A stretch of DNA of 64,000 nucleotides from Ophioderma brevispina (GCA_023653785.1 JAMKCH010084939.1:1-64000); one strand, 5' to 3'; counted from the first letter of the stretch, positions 25,048 through 37,818 are shown. Translations and numbers: made by a program. Notes: generated from the sequence alone by a model not told the origin.

Positions 25048-25270
25048 TACGAGGGGCGTTCGATAAAAATCCCGGTGTTATTTTTTTCGGAAAAAACCTC
25101 AGATTCAATTTCACGTGGATACCTGAGGATATTCAACATTAAAAAGTCCTCGGGTAAAATGGTTTGAAGAGTCTGTTAGGATGATGTGGCAACGATTTTT
25201 ACAAACATAGGACGATGAAATGCCATGATCTGATTAAGCCTACTCAGACACGTTTTGAGTGCAAAACATT
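25048..25270. mobile_element. Mariner-like end, remnant
   Basis: TTACGAGGGGCGTTCGATAA at 25048 onward looks like the 'TACGAGGGGCGTTCAATAA' ends of some mariner elements. No matching right end or transposase follows; solo end or truncated copy. Confidence 0.4.
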
Positions 25271-25311
25271 AGTTACTTTATACTTCGCTGAGTACCAAAA
25301 GACTCTTACAA

Positions 25312-25456
25312 ATTACATATCGTCGTTGGGCAGGAAAACCTCTTATGTGTTTCTGGCCCTTGAACATGTTTAAAGCAATCCCATAGTATAAGTTACATTT
25401 GAGATTACATTTATACATGTTCAAGGGCCAAAGTTTTTCCCGCCCAATGACGATAT
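25312..25456. repeat. Foldback element with ~55-bp arms
   Basis: Left arm about 25312-25369 (ACATATCGTCGTTGGGC, GGCCCTTGAACATGT) pairs with right arm about 25416-25456 (ACATGTTCAAGGGCC, CGCCCAATGACGATATGT). The left arm holds an extra ~10 bases. Confidence 0.75.
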
Positions 25457-25570
25457 GTAAATAAAGTAAATAATTTCTCTTTTTTATCCGAAAACTGACT
25501 TACAAAATGGTTAGAAGTGAAAACTTTCTTAAGTGCTTGGACATAACCGAGTTGACAAGAATCTGTCATA

Positions 25571-26902
25571 CAGTGTTGCCCATAAAGTTGTAATAAAATA
25601 CCTTTTTACCACTTTTTATGGAATGATTCTTACAGTCTGATTTATTTATGATATAGGGTGTATATCAATACTCAATTGACCAGTCTCTTCCAAACATATC
25701 TCCATGACCTAAGTCCACAAGTTACCCTTTACAAACTGTGTCCTTAGCCTGAAAGGAAAAGAAAGTATTTGAACAACAGATTTTGATGATTTTGTTGCAA
25801 TTTTTTTTTCTCATCACTCAGTTTACAGATAACAAATTTTGGGTGATTTCATGCATCGGAATGTTCAATAGTACTGTTTTAAATGTCAATTAGTCACTAA
25901 CATCCAGTATGACCACCCCTGGTTTGAATCAGTGCGTCAAGACGTCGCGGCATACTGCCCACAATGTTGCTAATGATGTGTATGGGCAGAGCGTCCCACT
26001 CATCGGTCAGAGCCTGAGCTAACTCCTGTAGAGTTTGAGGAAGATTGTTCCTGTCATTGATGACTCGGCCTAAGGCTTTATCCCAGGCATGATCGACAGG
26101 GTTCATATCAAGGGAGCAATGCATGGTATCTGCTCCACCCTCTCTGCTTCAAGAAATTATCTCACTACAGCGACCCTGTGCGGCGTGGCGTTGTCGTCTT
26201 GCAGCTGAAAATTGTTTGCATAAACCCTTCTTGCATGTGACAAGCAGTTGTTTTCCAGAATGTCCAGATACACGACGGCGTTCATGTTTCCATCTGGTAA
26301 CACCAGTGACGTTTTTCCTCCATAATGAAAACCGGCTCATACCATCACTGAGCCGCCACCACCTTGAGTCGATTACTGAATACAGTCATCTCGGAGGGTC
26401 TCACCACGTAATCGAAGAACCCTTTGTCTTCCATCTTGACGGTCAAGGATGTAGCGGATCTCGTCCATAGAGACAACATGTCGTCAGTGTCCGAGCTGTA
26501 ATCTTCTGTGCTCCCTAGCCCAGTGAAGTCGAGCAACTCTGTGGTGAACGGTTAGGCTTGGACATTTGGTCATTCGTCTTGCACGATAACCATGCTGAAA
26601 CAATATCCGATTTACAGTTTGGCGGGAAACGTTGATTCCATAATGTCTTCTCCACAAACGACGAAGACGGCTTGTTGGCATTTTCAGGGCTCTACGGCAC
26701 AGATTAAACAGTCGGCGATCATCTCGTCTGATAGTCAATCGTGGTCGTCCTGGAGATTTTCGTGGCCTCAAATGACAAACCTCTTGATGATTTCTGAGGA
26801 TTTTACAGAATGGGTCATTCACCTACTCTAATATGATTACTGAGGCGTTCAAATAGAAATACGTTTTAAGATTGGGTCTGAAAAAAAATATGGGCAACAG
26901 TG
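25571..26902 (-). mobile_element. Tc1-like transposon, full length but decayed
   Basis: TA at 25569-25570 and 26903-26904. Terminal inverted repeats CAGTGTTGCCCATA and (complement) CACTGTTGCCCATA, 13/14. The 1332-bp element carries a minus-strand transposase pseudogene. It is shorter than typical 1.6-kb Tc1-like elements, mainly at the transposase N-terminal side. Confidence 0.9.
25897..26822 (-). pseudogene. Tc1-like DDE transposase pseudogene
   Basis: Cuts and rejoins transposon DNA in intact relatives (family knowledge). The first open block (26822-26484) holds the second helix-turn-helix region, with RKSPGRPRLTIRRD (GRPR-type hook) and SRQTVNRIL. The frame continues past a stop to MDEIRYILDRQDGRQRV (first catalytic Asp region), GGGSVMV followed by a stop where Trp is usual, and QDDNATPHRA (second catalytic Asp). 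After a frameshift near 26125-26160 comes the C-terminal block 26124-25897, with DMNPVDHAWD (third catalytic position, Asp where Tc1 relatives have Glu in NPIEH) and GSMPRRLDALI, the usual Tc1 tail. At least four in-frame stops plus a frameshift; the first helix-turn-helix is missing. Inactive. Confidence 0.92.
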
Positions 26903-26904
26903 TA

Positions 26905-28944
26905 TTTAGAAAGAGAAATATATATCATAAAAACTATCAGGCGAATATAAATGTACGTATCGTTTTCACTTCAGGCTCTGCTTCTGACATCTTTATGAGT
27001 CAGTAACATATCAGAGATCTCAATGTAATGCCACGAATTTCCGTATCACATTTTGTCTCTTATAAAATCAGCAAGAAAAGTGAAATTGTATACGCTCTCG
27101 TTGGTTTTCTCGCTTGGTAGTGTTACGTTATTCTACTTAAAATGATATCCTATAACTAGTATTAACCACAAGTCAAGGTATAAATACTCATCCTAGCCGA
27201 GAGCATTCTAAGTACAGTTCTTTGCTGTACTTTGCTAGTATGAAATTTGATTTTTAAAAGGGATTTTGATACTTATCTCCAAATTATGATAATAGTGGTT
27301 TAACTTAGAGGAAATACCAACAGAGAATGTTAGGTAGTTCCTCTAATGGCTTTGAGTATCAAGCAAAGATGGTCTACAATCGCTTATCAACTTGAAGTCT
27401 TAAAGTCATTAGTGAAAGTCCTTTGTCAACCCAGAGAAGTAACAAATGTCAACTTAGTCGTGTGGTCCTGTAATCGTGTAGTTAGATCATTTAAAGTCTT
27501 GCAAGCGTTCAATTTTGGTAGAAAAAGGAAAAGCAGTATTACGTTTGAAAATGCATGGAATCGGCTGATTTAAAAGCCAATAAATTAACATATTTCTATG
27601 GTTTAATTAGAAATTGCAAGAGTGGCACAACTCATACCCAAACATACACATCTAAATGTAACGTATTAAAATAACAAAACTCCCTTTAAAAACATGCGAT
27701 TATATTTCATGTGATATTGCGATGGGAAAAGGATACTAAACGCTTACGTGTTTATGAAGACATTTCTCTGTGGTTCATTGCTCTTTTGCTCAGCAATAAG
27801 CTAGAGTAAACATATATTCATCAGGAATTAAATGGCGTGAAACAGGTTCCAGCCGAGCGCAACAAATGTTAATATATTGTACTAAAATAATATATCAGCG
27901 AGACGAGAGTGGTAATGCCATGAAGTAATAATGTTTCCCAGATTTGTCTCTACATGACTTCTTTGTTTATGATGGGTTGTAGTCTGACAAGGTGAATATG
28001 TTATCCATTGACTGGACTTTGAAGTGAAACGCTTAAATTAGTTACAGGGAACCAATAAACTCTTAATTACGTAACTACATACAACAATGATACGTCAATC
28101 CCTTTTCGGCAATTGAAAAATAATAAATTCACAACAGTTCAAATCGGAAGTCTTTCTTGGCTCATGAGCGCGTTCGCATGTTTAAAACAAAGCGATACTA
28201 TTATAATATAGATTATAATTTTGTTTCAAAAGTACATTTGCCACAAATTGGTCTCTATGATATGATTAAGTTTATTTTAGGTCGTGCATGCGTTTCTTTG
28301 CTTTAAATTGAGTTTACATTAGAAAAAAGCAGATGTCTTATTCGCACGAATTTTCCCAAACTAACACACTAAGTCTTAAGGAGAGACCACCCCTGATACT
28401 TTCATTCAAAAATACCATTTTAAGGAAAATATGCTTGTTGAAGCTTTAATATTTGGAGGGTAATAATATCTACCAAAAGTAAAAACCCAAACCGCAAAAA
28501 AACATCAAATTTTAGTAATATATGGCGTTTCAGTGATATTTCTTGAGATTATATAAAAATCGGTAGCGTAACAAACGATCAACACTTTTGGTACACGAAG
28601 CCTCGTCAACATTGCATTTAAAGCTCTATGTGCTCGTGTTTAGGGGCAACTACAAACTTAACCACAAGAGCTCGCCAGTACTTTCTTGTTGAAACCAGTT
28701 TCTATTGTTTTAAATAGTGAAACCGGTATGAACCAGTATGAACCGTCGGTCAAACCGGAGGGTGTGTTTTCAAGCCACCCTTACTTTTCTTTTTAGGGAA
28801 AGAGTTCCATATGTACTCCTTTGATATTCTACAGGAAACAAATTATTTTTATTTATGGTCTTACACTAACAAATACCATAACCTAAGGCCAAAAATAAAA
28901 ATAAAAATTGTTACATGTAGAACTTCGAAGGGGTACATTATGCA
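26905..28944. other. Stretch with no recognisable element
   Basis: AT-rich, short frames only. I see no repeats or coding signals worth listing. Confidence 0.4.
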
Positions 28945-29041
28945 TTAAAATTATAGGTCCTCGGTGATGTCAAAACCATGACATCAGCTTCGCTTCGGGC
29001 ATAGTCATGGTTTTGACATCACCGAGGGCCTATAATTTTAA
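28945..29041. repeat. Foldback hairpin, 36-bp arms
   Basis: The left arm 28945-28980 (TTAAAATTATAGGTCCTCGG...CCATG) pairs with the right arm 29006-29041 with a single mismatch. The loop CAGCTTCGCTTCGGGC contains a small TTCGCTTCGGG motif. Downstream TCATCTGATTGGTTAAA is the complement of a motif found beside the 23.9-kb hairpin. Confidence 0.9.
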
Positions 29042-29978
29042 CTGTGCCCCGAATATTAAGCAGTCAATATTTGTTTTATATACTGAATATATCTCATCTG
29101 ATTGGTTAAAAGATTTCCCGAACTGACAAGGTCTACAAGTAATTTACAACGCTCATCGTACAGGGAACACGCACACACGAGCCAGCTATTTTAATGACTC
29201 TACTTTTCTACCAATCAGATGAGAGGAATGAATGTGACCGATATCGATCGAGTGGACTTTGAATTCATGCGGTCACATTTCCGAACACAGCTGGGCATGG
29301 GCGCGCTCACTACATCACCACATCTGCATAAGCCCGGTTTTCTGAAGGTCGTAAATGTGTGTGCGCGTGTATGTAACCTACACTAAGCGTACGGGCCGGT
29401 ACGGCAAGATGAGACTCGTTTCTGATCTTCGACGTCATATTCCAAACAATAATAAAAGCACATGTTTGATCATCTAACAAATCTACGCTGAAGTACGCAC
29501 GGTTTCCAGAAGTTTTACGCTATTTTTCGACATGCAATGGATTCAAAAAGAAATATAATGGGACAAATGAATAGCTGAAAGTCTACTACTACCTGTGGAT
29601 GCAGTTTTGAAAGGGTAAATGCCTCTTACATGGGACTTTTCATTACACAAAATGTGATGTCATTGTTTCAACATGCGTTTATAGCTTTCGTACGTACCAT
29701 ACTTTCGCCCACTAGTGCAGAGCCTGGAACCCCCGCTAGTTTTAGCAGTACGTTATTAAAACTTGGTTGTTTGTTTTTTATTTATTTATTTTTTAAATGA
29801 TAAGTGAACAATTTAAATGGACACTACTTCCCTCACTTAACGGTCAATCCATTGCAAAGTATTGGAGTCTTGGAGAAAATTTTCGCAAATCTTTAAGATT
29901 CGAAATCAACCAAACCAAACGACATTATTCATTCAGATGACATTCACACAACACCCAACAGTAACCTCCGCAACTACC

Positions 29979-30012
29979 CCACATACACCAACACACAAAC
30001 ACACCCACACAG
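29979..30012. repeat. CA-rich low-complexity run
   Basis: ACACCAACACACAAACACACCCACACAG-type imperfect (CA)n. Confidence 0.8.
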
Positions 30013-30377
30013 AGGCAGATTGGATTGCTGCTGATTTGCTAATTACGTAATAGCGACCGCTAACGTCATATTCTAACATTTAGTCGGCACTCTATTAGGA
30101 GAAGTCGACTGCGAAATAACGTGATGTCGATGACCCTATCACTTATGAAGTCAGTCGCTAGAGAGAACCCAATAAGGAATTGTGTCGTGTACAATTTCAA
30201 TCGCAGGTTTATCCCATGAGGCTATCGATGTGGCACCTTTCTAGCGCTTATAAAATGTTCATGATGCTCTCTGCAATAATGTTACAGTTATATGGGTAAA
30301 ACGACTCCAAATTAATCAAAACAGGTGTAATGCATTGGATGACATATGTTTATTACCATGGCGTCTATTAGCTTTAA

Positions 30378-30722
30378 AGGGGGATGGCCCGATTTAAGGA
30401 TATGAAGTTTTCATCTTGATAGATTGGCCTTCACCCAAAAACCCCACCTGTAAAGTTTCGCGCCGATATTTCAATGCGTTTTCATGTGAGAGCAGAAAAC
30501 GTGATTTCGTAAGCCCATAGAGTACTGTGTAAAATTAATATTGGTCGACCAAATTGGTGTACATTTTCGCTCATTACTTCCAAACCGAACATCCTTTGGC
30601 CCTAAGATTTCACAGGGTAAATGAGAAAAATAGTATCTTTCTTCTGATACCAAAATATTGACCACTTCCGGTAAAATCTGGGCTTCTGGGGACGAGGCTA
30701 TTAGCGATCGGGCCATGGACCT
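30378..30722. mobile_element. TTAA-flanked MITE, member 3
   Basis: TTAA at 30374-30377 and 30723-30726. Terminal inverted repeats AGGGGGATGGCCCGAT and AGGTCCATGGCCCGAT. The interior shares TTCTGATACCAAAATATTGACCAC-type sequence with 8828-9110 and 16027-16360. TTAA target sites are typical of piggyBac-group elements (family knowledge). Confidence 0.8.
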
Positions 30723-31357
30723 TTAAGGAGGTGAGATACAGTGGTTTGGATGGGCTGTTTTAAGAAATCTAAGAGCAGCACCAATTTTAATAAAACACTT
30801 TTCCTACAAGAGGCAGAACTTAAGTGCTTTGTAGGGGGACCGCTTCCTTCAATGGATCGTGGTATTTTTGGAAAATAACCTCTTCTGAGAATGAGGCAGC
30901 GTCGAAGATTTGAATTTTCTGTAACAACAAGAGGCTAAACATTCAGTGTTGTGCAATAAAAGACGAGATAGTACGAGTAAAACTCATATGGCCACCAAAA
31001 ATTTATTTAAACTACTCTTCAACTACTTAAAGTGGGCAAAGTCTGCTGTACACTAAAATGTATGTATCTAAAAGAAATCACCCAAACTCAGTTTGACAGT
31101 ATACATATTCTGCATAGCAATGATATTTTGAAAATATATTCAAATGCACAAAGAAGCACTATACTAAGCACTAACGAACTTCTTTACAACTAGGCCAGTC
31201 AAAATAGAATGAATGCTGCTTTAAACCAACACTATTGCAACGAATCAATTCCAATAGAATTGTATTGGGAATACCTTTAAAAACAACAGATCAAAAGTGT
31301 TCTCTACTAAAACAAAGGAGTGGAAACATATATTTTTACGGGTGGGGTAGGTTTATA

Positions 31358-31948
31358 CAGGGGTCAAAATATATGAAAAGTATCAAAACGCGTCAAAAGG
31401 TATGCCAACGTGTTCGTGACATTTCCAGGACTTAAAAAAAGGTATAGCTTGCCAATTGCAGGTGTAGTCATAGTATGAGTCCAAAATAGGTTCAAGGGAA
31501 CAATGGGGTTAGATTTTCAGATATATCCGTTCGTTATAAAAAATTGGTGTCAAATGTTCGTCTAATGGTACAGAACCCGAAAAGATAATGGTGTTGCACA
31601 ATCTATAATATTCGTTGCATAATTGGAACGCAAAATGTGAATGGGGCTACAGGGTTATGGGAGGTCACTAGTCATAGCTCTGTAAGAAAGTTCAAACAAA
31701 GAATCTATTTACATTACTTATCTAGTGGGACAAATGTAACAGTTTACAACCAGTCCGACAAAATCGGCCATTCTATGAATTTTACCCGCAGGATGACCTT
31801 GAACTGTTATGAGCAGATTGTACTAAAACAACCTATAACGTGTAGATAGGGCAAAACTATACCTTTTTAAAACCTTAGGAGCAGCCCAATAAAAAATTTG
31901 GTACTTCATTTAAAGTCAATTCGAAAACAATTCTATTTTTTCCCCCTG
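31358..31948. mobile_element. TA-flanked foldback MITE, 'GGTATAG' family, copy 3
   Basis: 591 bp between TA dinucleotides, CAGGGGTCAAAAT ... TTTTTCCCCCTG. Inner inverted repeats AAAAAAAGGTATAGCTTG (about 31434-31451) and CAAAACTATACCTTTTT. The length is one base off copy 1, which supports these ends. Confidence 0.8.
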
Positions 31949-32945
31949 TACCAAACGTTGCCCTATTTTCCTACAGGTTCCACAGGTTGATTGTGGTAGA
32001 CTTTTAATATATTATTTGGACTATTTCAGGTATATTAAACACCAAAATTGTGTCTGTTGCAATTTGTGTGGGGTCAAATCCTTACAATTATTGGACTAAA
32101 CATCATCGGTCAATATTGAAAAGCGCGCCACTGCTAAAATATAAAACTTGTTGGGTCACTTGTATAGCGTATACCAAAGCACAAGAAATTTGCCGGGGCC
32201 AAATTTAAAATTACATTTCATTCTCATTTTGCTCAATAATAATTTCATAGGACACTTAGTGCAATTTGGGTTGCAAAAGATCAAAGTCCATATTAGCGCA
32301 AAATGTCAGTGTTTTCTGACATCGTCTTGAATGATACTGACATTGCTAGATGCACAGGCAAAACCACACTTCTTCACAACATTTCCCATCCATGACATCG
32401 CTCCATTATACCGTTTTGCAAGTTTTCGATCTTTCGTGTTTACATTCAATTCACATGAACTATCGGAACCTCGTGTCACCGCGCATCGGAATCCCCTGAT
32501 TGTACATGCATGACCCTGTGAGTAATTGGTTGGAATAGGTCACACGACAAACATTATGCGTGGTGCAGGGTGGTGTGACGTCGTAATAGCACGACGTGCC
32601 TTGCTTTGTTTTGTGGTTTGAGTATTCTTTTGAGTGTGCATCGCAATGGAGTAGCGGTGCCCGGCGGCAATCCTAGACTCATTTATAATATTGTTTGAGT
32701 GTCCGTAAAAGTGTGTTCGTGCTCAATGCTCGGCCCTCGGTTCGTCCTCGACACGCGTCCTTCGGCAGATCTTGTCACATACTGGAACAAAATTTTGAGC
32801 GTCCGTTGACAAAGAATGTTCCCGTAATTTTACTCACCGTTTTTGGATGTTTTCTTCACCTTATTTTTTTAACAAGTTCATTTCAACATTTTTTTCAGCA
32901 AAAACTATGAAAGATCCCTGTACCATGCTCTATAATGTTGTGCAT
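31949..32945. other. Stretch with no recognisable element
   Basis: Several 60-70-codon plus-strand frames (32148-32513, 32695-32910) without family resemblance or splice-site support. Confidence 0.35.
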
Positions 32946-32984
32946 TATATAGCCTTGTGTTTTATGAATAAAACACGGCTATAA
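32946..32984. repeat. Small hairpin
   Basis: TATAGCCTTGTGTTTTAT / ATAAAACACGGCTATA with a loop of about two bases; one extra base in the left arm. Confidence 0.75.
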
Positions 32985-34350
32985 ATATAACGATACGGCT
33001 TAAAACTTACGTCTACTTCAATTAATGGCTACATGTGGGAATTAACGGGTAGAACTCAATAACGTTAAGGATCGGGAGGACTGTCGAAGGACATTTTGGC
33101 TGTTTGTCTGCGTTTTCCCTTAGATATGCAGTGGATTGTATAAGCGGTCTCATACGAACTGCTTCCGGTACAGTGTGAATTAACGGACGCCAACTGACAT
33201 CTGCGACATTATAGCCTTTCCACATTCCACAAATACCAGCGGTCAGAACAGGTGGGGGTCAGTACACTGGATATTTTGATTATTACCATGCAACAGGTTA
33301 TAGATATTTGGACGAAATACCACGCTCTTTAATGTCAACCCTATTAATTTCACAGTAAGTACATGGTAAAGTTACGCCGATTCTTCTCAATACCTTATTT
33401 ACCTAACCAACCTACTTCCAGCTCTCATACATAGATCATCGACTTCCAATATACCTCTCCTCATATCGAATCTTGCCGAAGAATCTTCATTTCTAAAGTA
33501 GTATCGTGAGTTTTGTTTATTTTCAAAGCGTGTGCCAATTAAATAAAGATTGCAGGAAAATACCTTAAAGATACCAGATAGAGTTGAATATGCAAGATTT
33601 CTGTGTTCGTCTCACAATTTAATCTCAATTAACTCAATCAAGCGTGTCTTAGTGGAGCGCCGGAATTGTCATTACATAACCCCTGAGTATAGATAGCGAT
33701 CTCGTTCTTAATTTTCTGAGTTAGTTCTTTATTTATTTAAAATTTGATTAGTGTTGCTTTTTTTCTATTTTAAATTAATTATGCTCCTTTTCAGAAAATC
33801 ATCATAAGACCAATTCTGCAATGTGAAAATGCCTCATATTAAATGGATTTCTTTTGAAACTTAGCTGTGCAAATTGTAATTTGGCTGCTTTGTCCTGAAG
33901 GTTATAAATATTCAAGATTATCGGTTTTCATTTAGCATACACTGAATAAACAATTTTGGATTTGCGTAACAAATGCGTTGTAGGCGAGTATTCATAAAGG
34001 TTCAATAAACCCCATTCTTAATCCAATTTGTGATTGAGCGCATAAGTATCATATTTCTCTTGTGCTGTTTTATCTTACCATTTGTCCTCTTTCGGTGAAA
34101 TTAGTACACCGTATAACTTTTGAATGGGCGAGCAGTTACATATTCGTACATATGAGGACCACACCAATATTCAGAGTAACTCGGTGTTTTCAATGTATGG
34201 AATATAAACCCTTTATTTTCTTAAAGCCGCAATCAGAGCTCGCTCCAGTAACGCGTGCCTCTGGCGTTCATCCTATAACCGACCGTGTAATGATAAAATG
34301 ATTTCCATCACTTCACCCTTAACTTAGAGGACTATTTTAAACACAATATT
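32985..34350. other. Stretch with no recognisable element
   Basis: Short frames only; nothing recognised. Confidence 0.35.
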
Positions 34351-36175
34351 TACTTTCTACCAACAAATAAAGCATCCAAGGACCAAAATTTCAAACCTAA
34401 AAAGAGTAAAAATTATAATGAACAACGATTGCATAAATAGATACCCCCAGTATCAGTATTAAAACAATTTTAAAAAGGTACTCTTGTGTTCTTATATATC
34501 AGACCAAAGAAGAAACGTTCTAAAGCAATGGCGTTGATGGCTTTGAACTGTTTAAATGTCACACTTATTCTTCCATGTCGGCCCTGTCGGTCAAGGGTCT
34601 GGAAAGTTAATTATATTCATTCATTTACGGCAGAACGTCTTGTCAAGTGAGTGACATTTTGACTTGATTCAGGCCCAAGAGTTTACAACCTTTTTACAGA
34701 CTAATTGCGTTATTGTTTTCATCTCTTCTCAGTAAAAACATTCCTTTATTTTGTCGAATGGCATTCAGTTGTATCCTTAGCTGATGAGTATCGAGTTCTC
34801 ACTTTCTAGCACCACAATAAAGCCTCCAATGACAAAGATTTCAAATCTAAAACGAGGTGAAATTATAATTGTTTGTATAGACGATTGCATAAAATATATA
34901 TCAGTATTAAAAACAACTATGAAAAAGTAACCCTTTGTTCTTATATATCAGCCAAAAGAGGACAAGATTCTAAAGCTATGGCTTTGATGGCTTTGGAACA
35001 TGTTTTTCGGAATGCATTATTCTCCATTCGGACCTGTCGGTCAAGGGTCTGGAAAGTTAATTATATTCATGCATTTACGGCAGAACGATATTGCAAGTGA
35101 GTGCATTTTGACTCGATGCATGCCCAATAGTTGACAGACCTTTTTAAAGACATAAGTTGCGTATTGTTTTCATCTCTTCTCAGTAAAAACAAATTCCTTT
35201 ATTTTGTCGAATGCATTCAGTTGTATCCTTAGCTGATGAGTATCGAGTTCTCACTTTCTAGCAACAAATAAAGCATCCAAGGACAAAGATTTCAAATCTA
35301 AAACGAGGTAAAATTATAATTGTTATAACGATTGCTACAATATATATCAGTATTAAAAACAACTATAAAAAGTACCCTTTGTTCTTATATATCAGACAAA
35401 AGAGGACAAGATTCTAAAGCTATGGCTTTGATGGCTTTGGAACATGTTTTAGAATGTCCTTATTCTCCATTCGGCCCTGTCGGTCAAGGGTCTGGAAAGT
35501 TAATTATATTCACGCATTCACGGCAGAACGAAATTGCAAGTGAGCGCATCTTGACTCGATGCATGCCCAATAGTTGACAGACCTTTTTAAAGACATAAGT
35601 TGCGTATTGTTTTCATCTCTTCTCAGTAAAACAAATTCCTTTATTTTGTCGAATGCATTCAGTTGTATCCTTAGCTGATGAGTATCGAGTTCTCACTTTC
35701 TAGCAACAAATAAAGCATCCAAGGACAAAGATTTCAACAGCACTAAAAGACGCTGTTCGCTTCCCCTGCTGGTTTAAAATTATTCAGTGTTATAAAGATT
35801 GCATAAAATATATATCAGTATTAAAAACAACTATAAAAAGTACCCTTTGTTCTTATATATCAGACAAAAGAAGAAACGTTCTAAAGCAATGGCGTTGATG
35901 GCTTTGGAACATGTTTTAGAATGTCCTTATTAAATCTTATTCCCTGTTCCGCCCTATCGGTCAAGGATAGCCAACTATTTTATACTGTTTTCTGCTTTTA
36001 CAATGCGCTTTTGTACCCGTTTTTAATCCCTTTTGCCTCCGTGGTCGTCCAAAATTTGATTCTAACACAGCATTTTTACCCGGGTTATTCCCTTTGAAAT
36101 CCATGTTATGTCCCATTGATTCTTTAAAAGTTTCTAATAAGAACATTGTCTTTAATTCCATTTTCTAAAGACAAG
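34351..36175. repeat. Tandem array of four ~450-bp units
   Basis: Units begin ACTTTCTA[GC]C...AATAAAGCATCC at about 34351, 34801, 35253 and 35695. Shared landmarks per unit: TTCTTATATATCAG, AAAGC(A/T)ATGGC(G/T)TTGATGG, TGTCGGTCAAGGGTCTGGAA, TTTACGGCAGAACG, TTTCATCTCTTCTCAG, TTAGCTGATGAGTATCGAG. Units 2 and 3 are most alike. Unit 4 has a replaced stretch near 35736-35800 and an insertion near 35967-36174. The short frames in these units (for example 34873-35100, 35332-35577) are repeated, but indels break them between units, so I do not call them genes. Confidence 0.88.
35967..36174 (-). other. ~208-bp insertion in unit 4, open on the minus strand
   Basis: Splits GGTCAAGG from GTCTGGAAAG of the repeat unit. 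The minus strand is open across nearly the whole insert (66 codons, 36161-35961); the product would be basic (GRPRRQKGLKTG, KAHCKSRKQYK). No target duplication or inverted repeats seen. It may be a captured exon fragment; family not recognised. Confidence 0.35.
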
Positions 36176-36623
36176 TCTGGAAAGTTAATTATATTCACGC
36201 ATTCACGGCAGAACGAAATTGCAAGTGAGCGCATCTTGACTCGATGCATGCCCAATAGTTGACAGACCTTTTTAAAGACATAAGTTGGGTATTGTTGTTA
36301 TATCTCTCGGTAAAACACAAATGAATTCCTTTATTTTGTCGAATGCTTTCAGTTGTATCCCTAGCTGATGAGTGTCGAGCTTCATTAACTTTATTACTTG
36401 AATTGTAACAATTCCTACTTCCTTCAGGTGTGCAAAATAAATGTTTAAATGGATTACGTCGGCGATGCATTTAACGCCGAAATCTAGAAGGCAAACGTCT
36501 CTGTGGTGAAAACGTAGACATTGTGATGTACGCGTAGAGGTTAAGTACAAGTTACTAACTGAGGCACGAAACTTACACCTTGCTATTGAAAGGAAGTTGT
36601 GCAAAGTAATTCATTACATAATA

Positions 36624-37818
36624 CACGAATCCGACGGGGAGCTTCGAAAGGACACCCTCTACGTCGCCGCCATTACTGGGGCATCCTGGCCACCAAACAC
36701 ACAGTACACACACGCCGCATATTGCCTTGCTTAACGAACGAAATAATAAGAATTTACAACCTACCTTTTTTCGCAAATTTTAACAATGTGTCACCGTTAT
36801 TCCATGGATTTATTGGAAGGGATGAATGTCAGGGACTGTCCTAAACTGGAATTCCAGGATAAGTGTCTTATTGTGTGTCAAATTGAAGGTTCTCTCGCCC
36901 ATTTTGCGTGACTAGAAATGAAACGCTTATGGTTAGAATACGTTTTAAAATTGTAACAACAGCCGCGTGAGAAAAATCATTTTTCGTAAAATTCCACATC
37001 AGACAAAATCACATTAACAACAGAATGTTGATGTATTCCGTGTACGTGAAAAATTGAATAGTTCCCCAAAGAGCGATCGTATTTGCTGAAACGTGACTCT
37101 TCCGATGCCGGGTTGTTTTTATGTTTTAGAAGGACGCTTCCGTTCCCATTTGATCGATTTCGGAGATCTGAACAAATTAATCTCGTTTTGTGCATGGAAT
37201 GTTGCTCCGCCTTGGACTATCAGTACCCGTGAAAATGACCGGCGAGTTACAATTTAGACTGAAATGGATACGCTGATTGTTTTGGTTTTTTTTTTTTTTT
37301 AAGTGTTTTTTAAAAATAACAACATCTTTCAACCGATTTTTAAATGGAATTTTGTGAAAACAACCAATCGTATTTAAAGCAAACTAAATGAAATAATAAA
37401 AATAAATAAATTTCATTCCCTTCATTAGAAGCTTGCAGATTCGGTGGTTTTTCATTTGGGAACCGATGCATCTGGTACGGCTGCAGACATTCCCATTTTC
37501 CTTCCAGTGTCATTGGCGAGTGAATTTCACACGCAGTTCTTTCCATTTTTTGTAACTTTTTTATCGCTATTTGTGGAGCAGCAAAGAAATTTACATTTTT
37601 TTCCTGAGCCGCCCATGATGATAACAAATTGGATAACAGTGAAACAGTGTTCATTTTTGCCGTCAGAACTGAGCAAAAGTATAGCTTCTTTGTGGAACAC
37701 GTACAACGTAACCGCGGTGTATAACGATAAATGCACAAGAATGCCCCCCATTCATGGCGGATGGTGATTGCGCCGCCCCCGGCGCAGGGGCGATCTAGTC
37801 CGCCGTCCGGATTCGTGG
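36624..37818. mobile_element. ~1.2-kb transposon insertion in copy A
   Basis: Left end TA|CACGAATCCGACGG, right end CCGTCCGGATTCGTGG|TA: inverted repeats of about 16 bp with single-base gaps. Copy B reads CATTACATAATACCCG straight across, i.e. the empty site; target duplication is TA or ATA. Frames inside (plus 37444-37767, 107 codons; minus 37738-37340, 132 codons) overlap each other and match no transposase I know. Confidence 0.8.

Noticed and set aside
34873..35577. Repeated short frames in the 450-bp units as a tandem gene family
   Set aside because: The frames shift between units through indels, and no common start, stop or splice pattern is kept.
37444..37767. 107-codon plus-strand frame with hydrophobic stretch
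   Set aside because: Lies within a transposon insertion and overlaps an equally long minus-strand frame; no family likeness.
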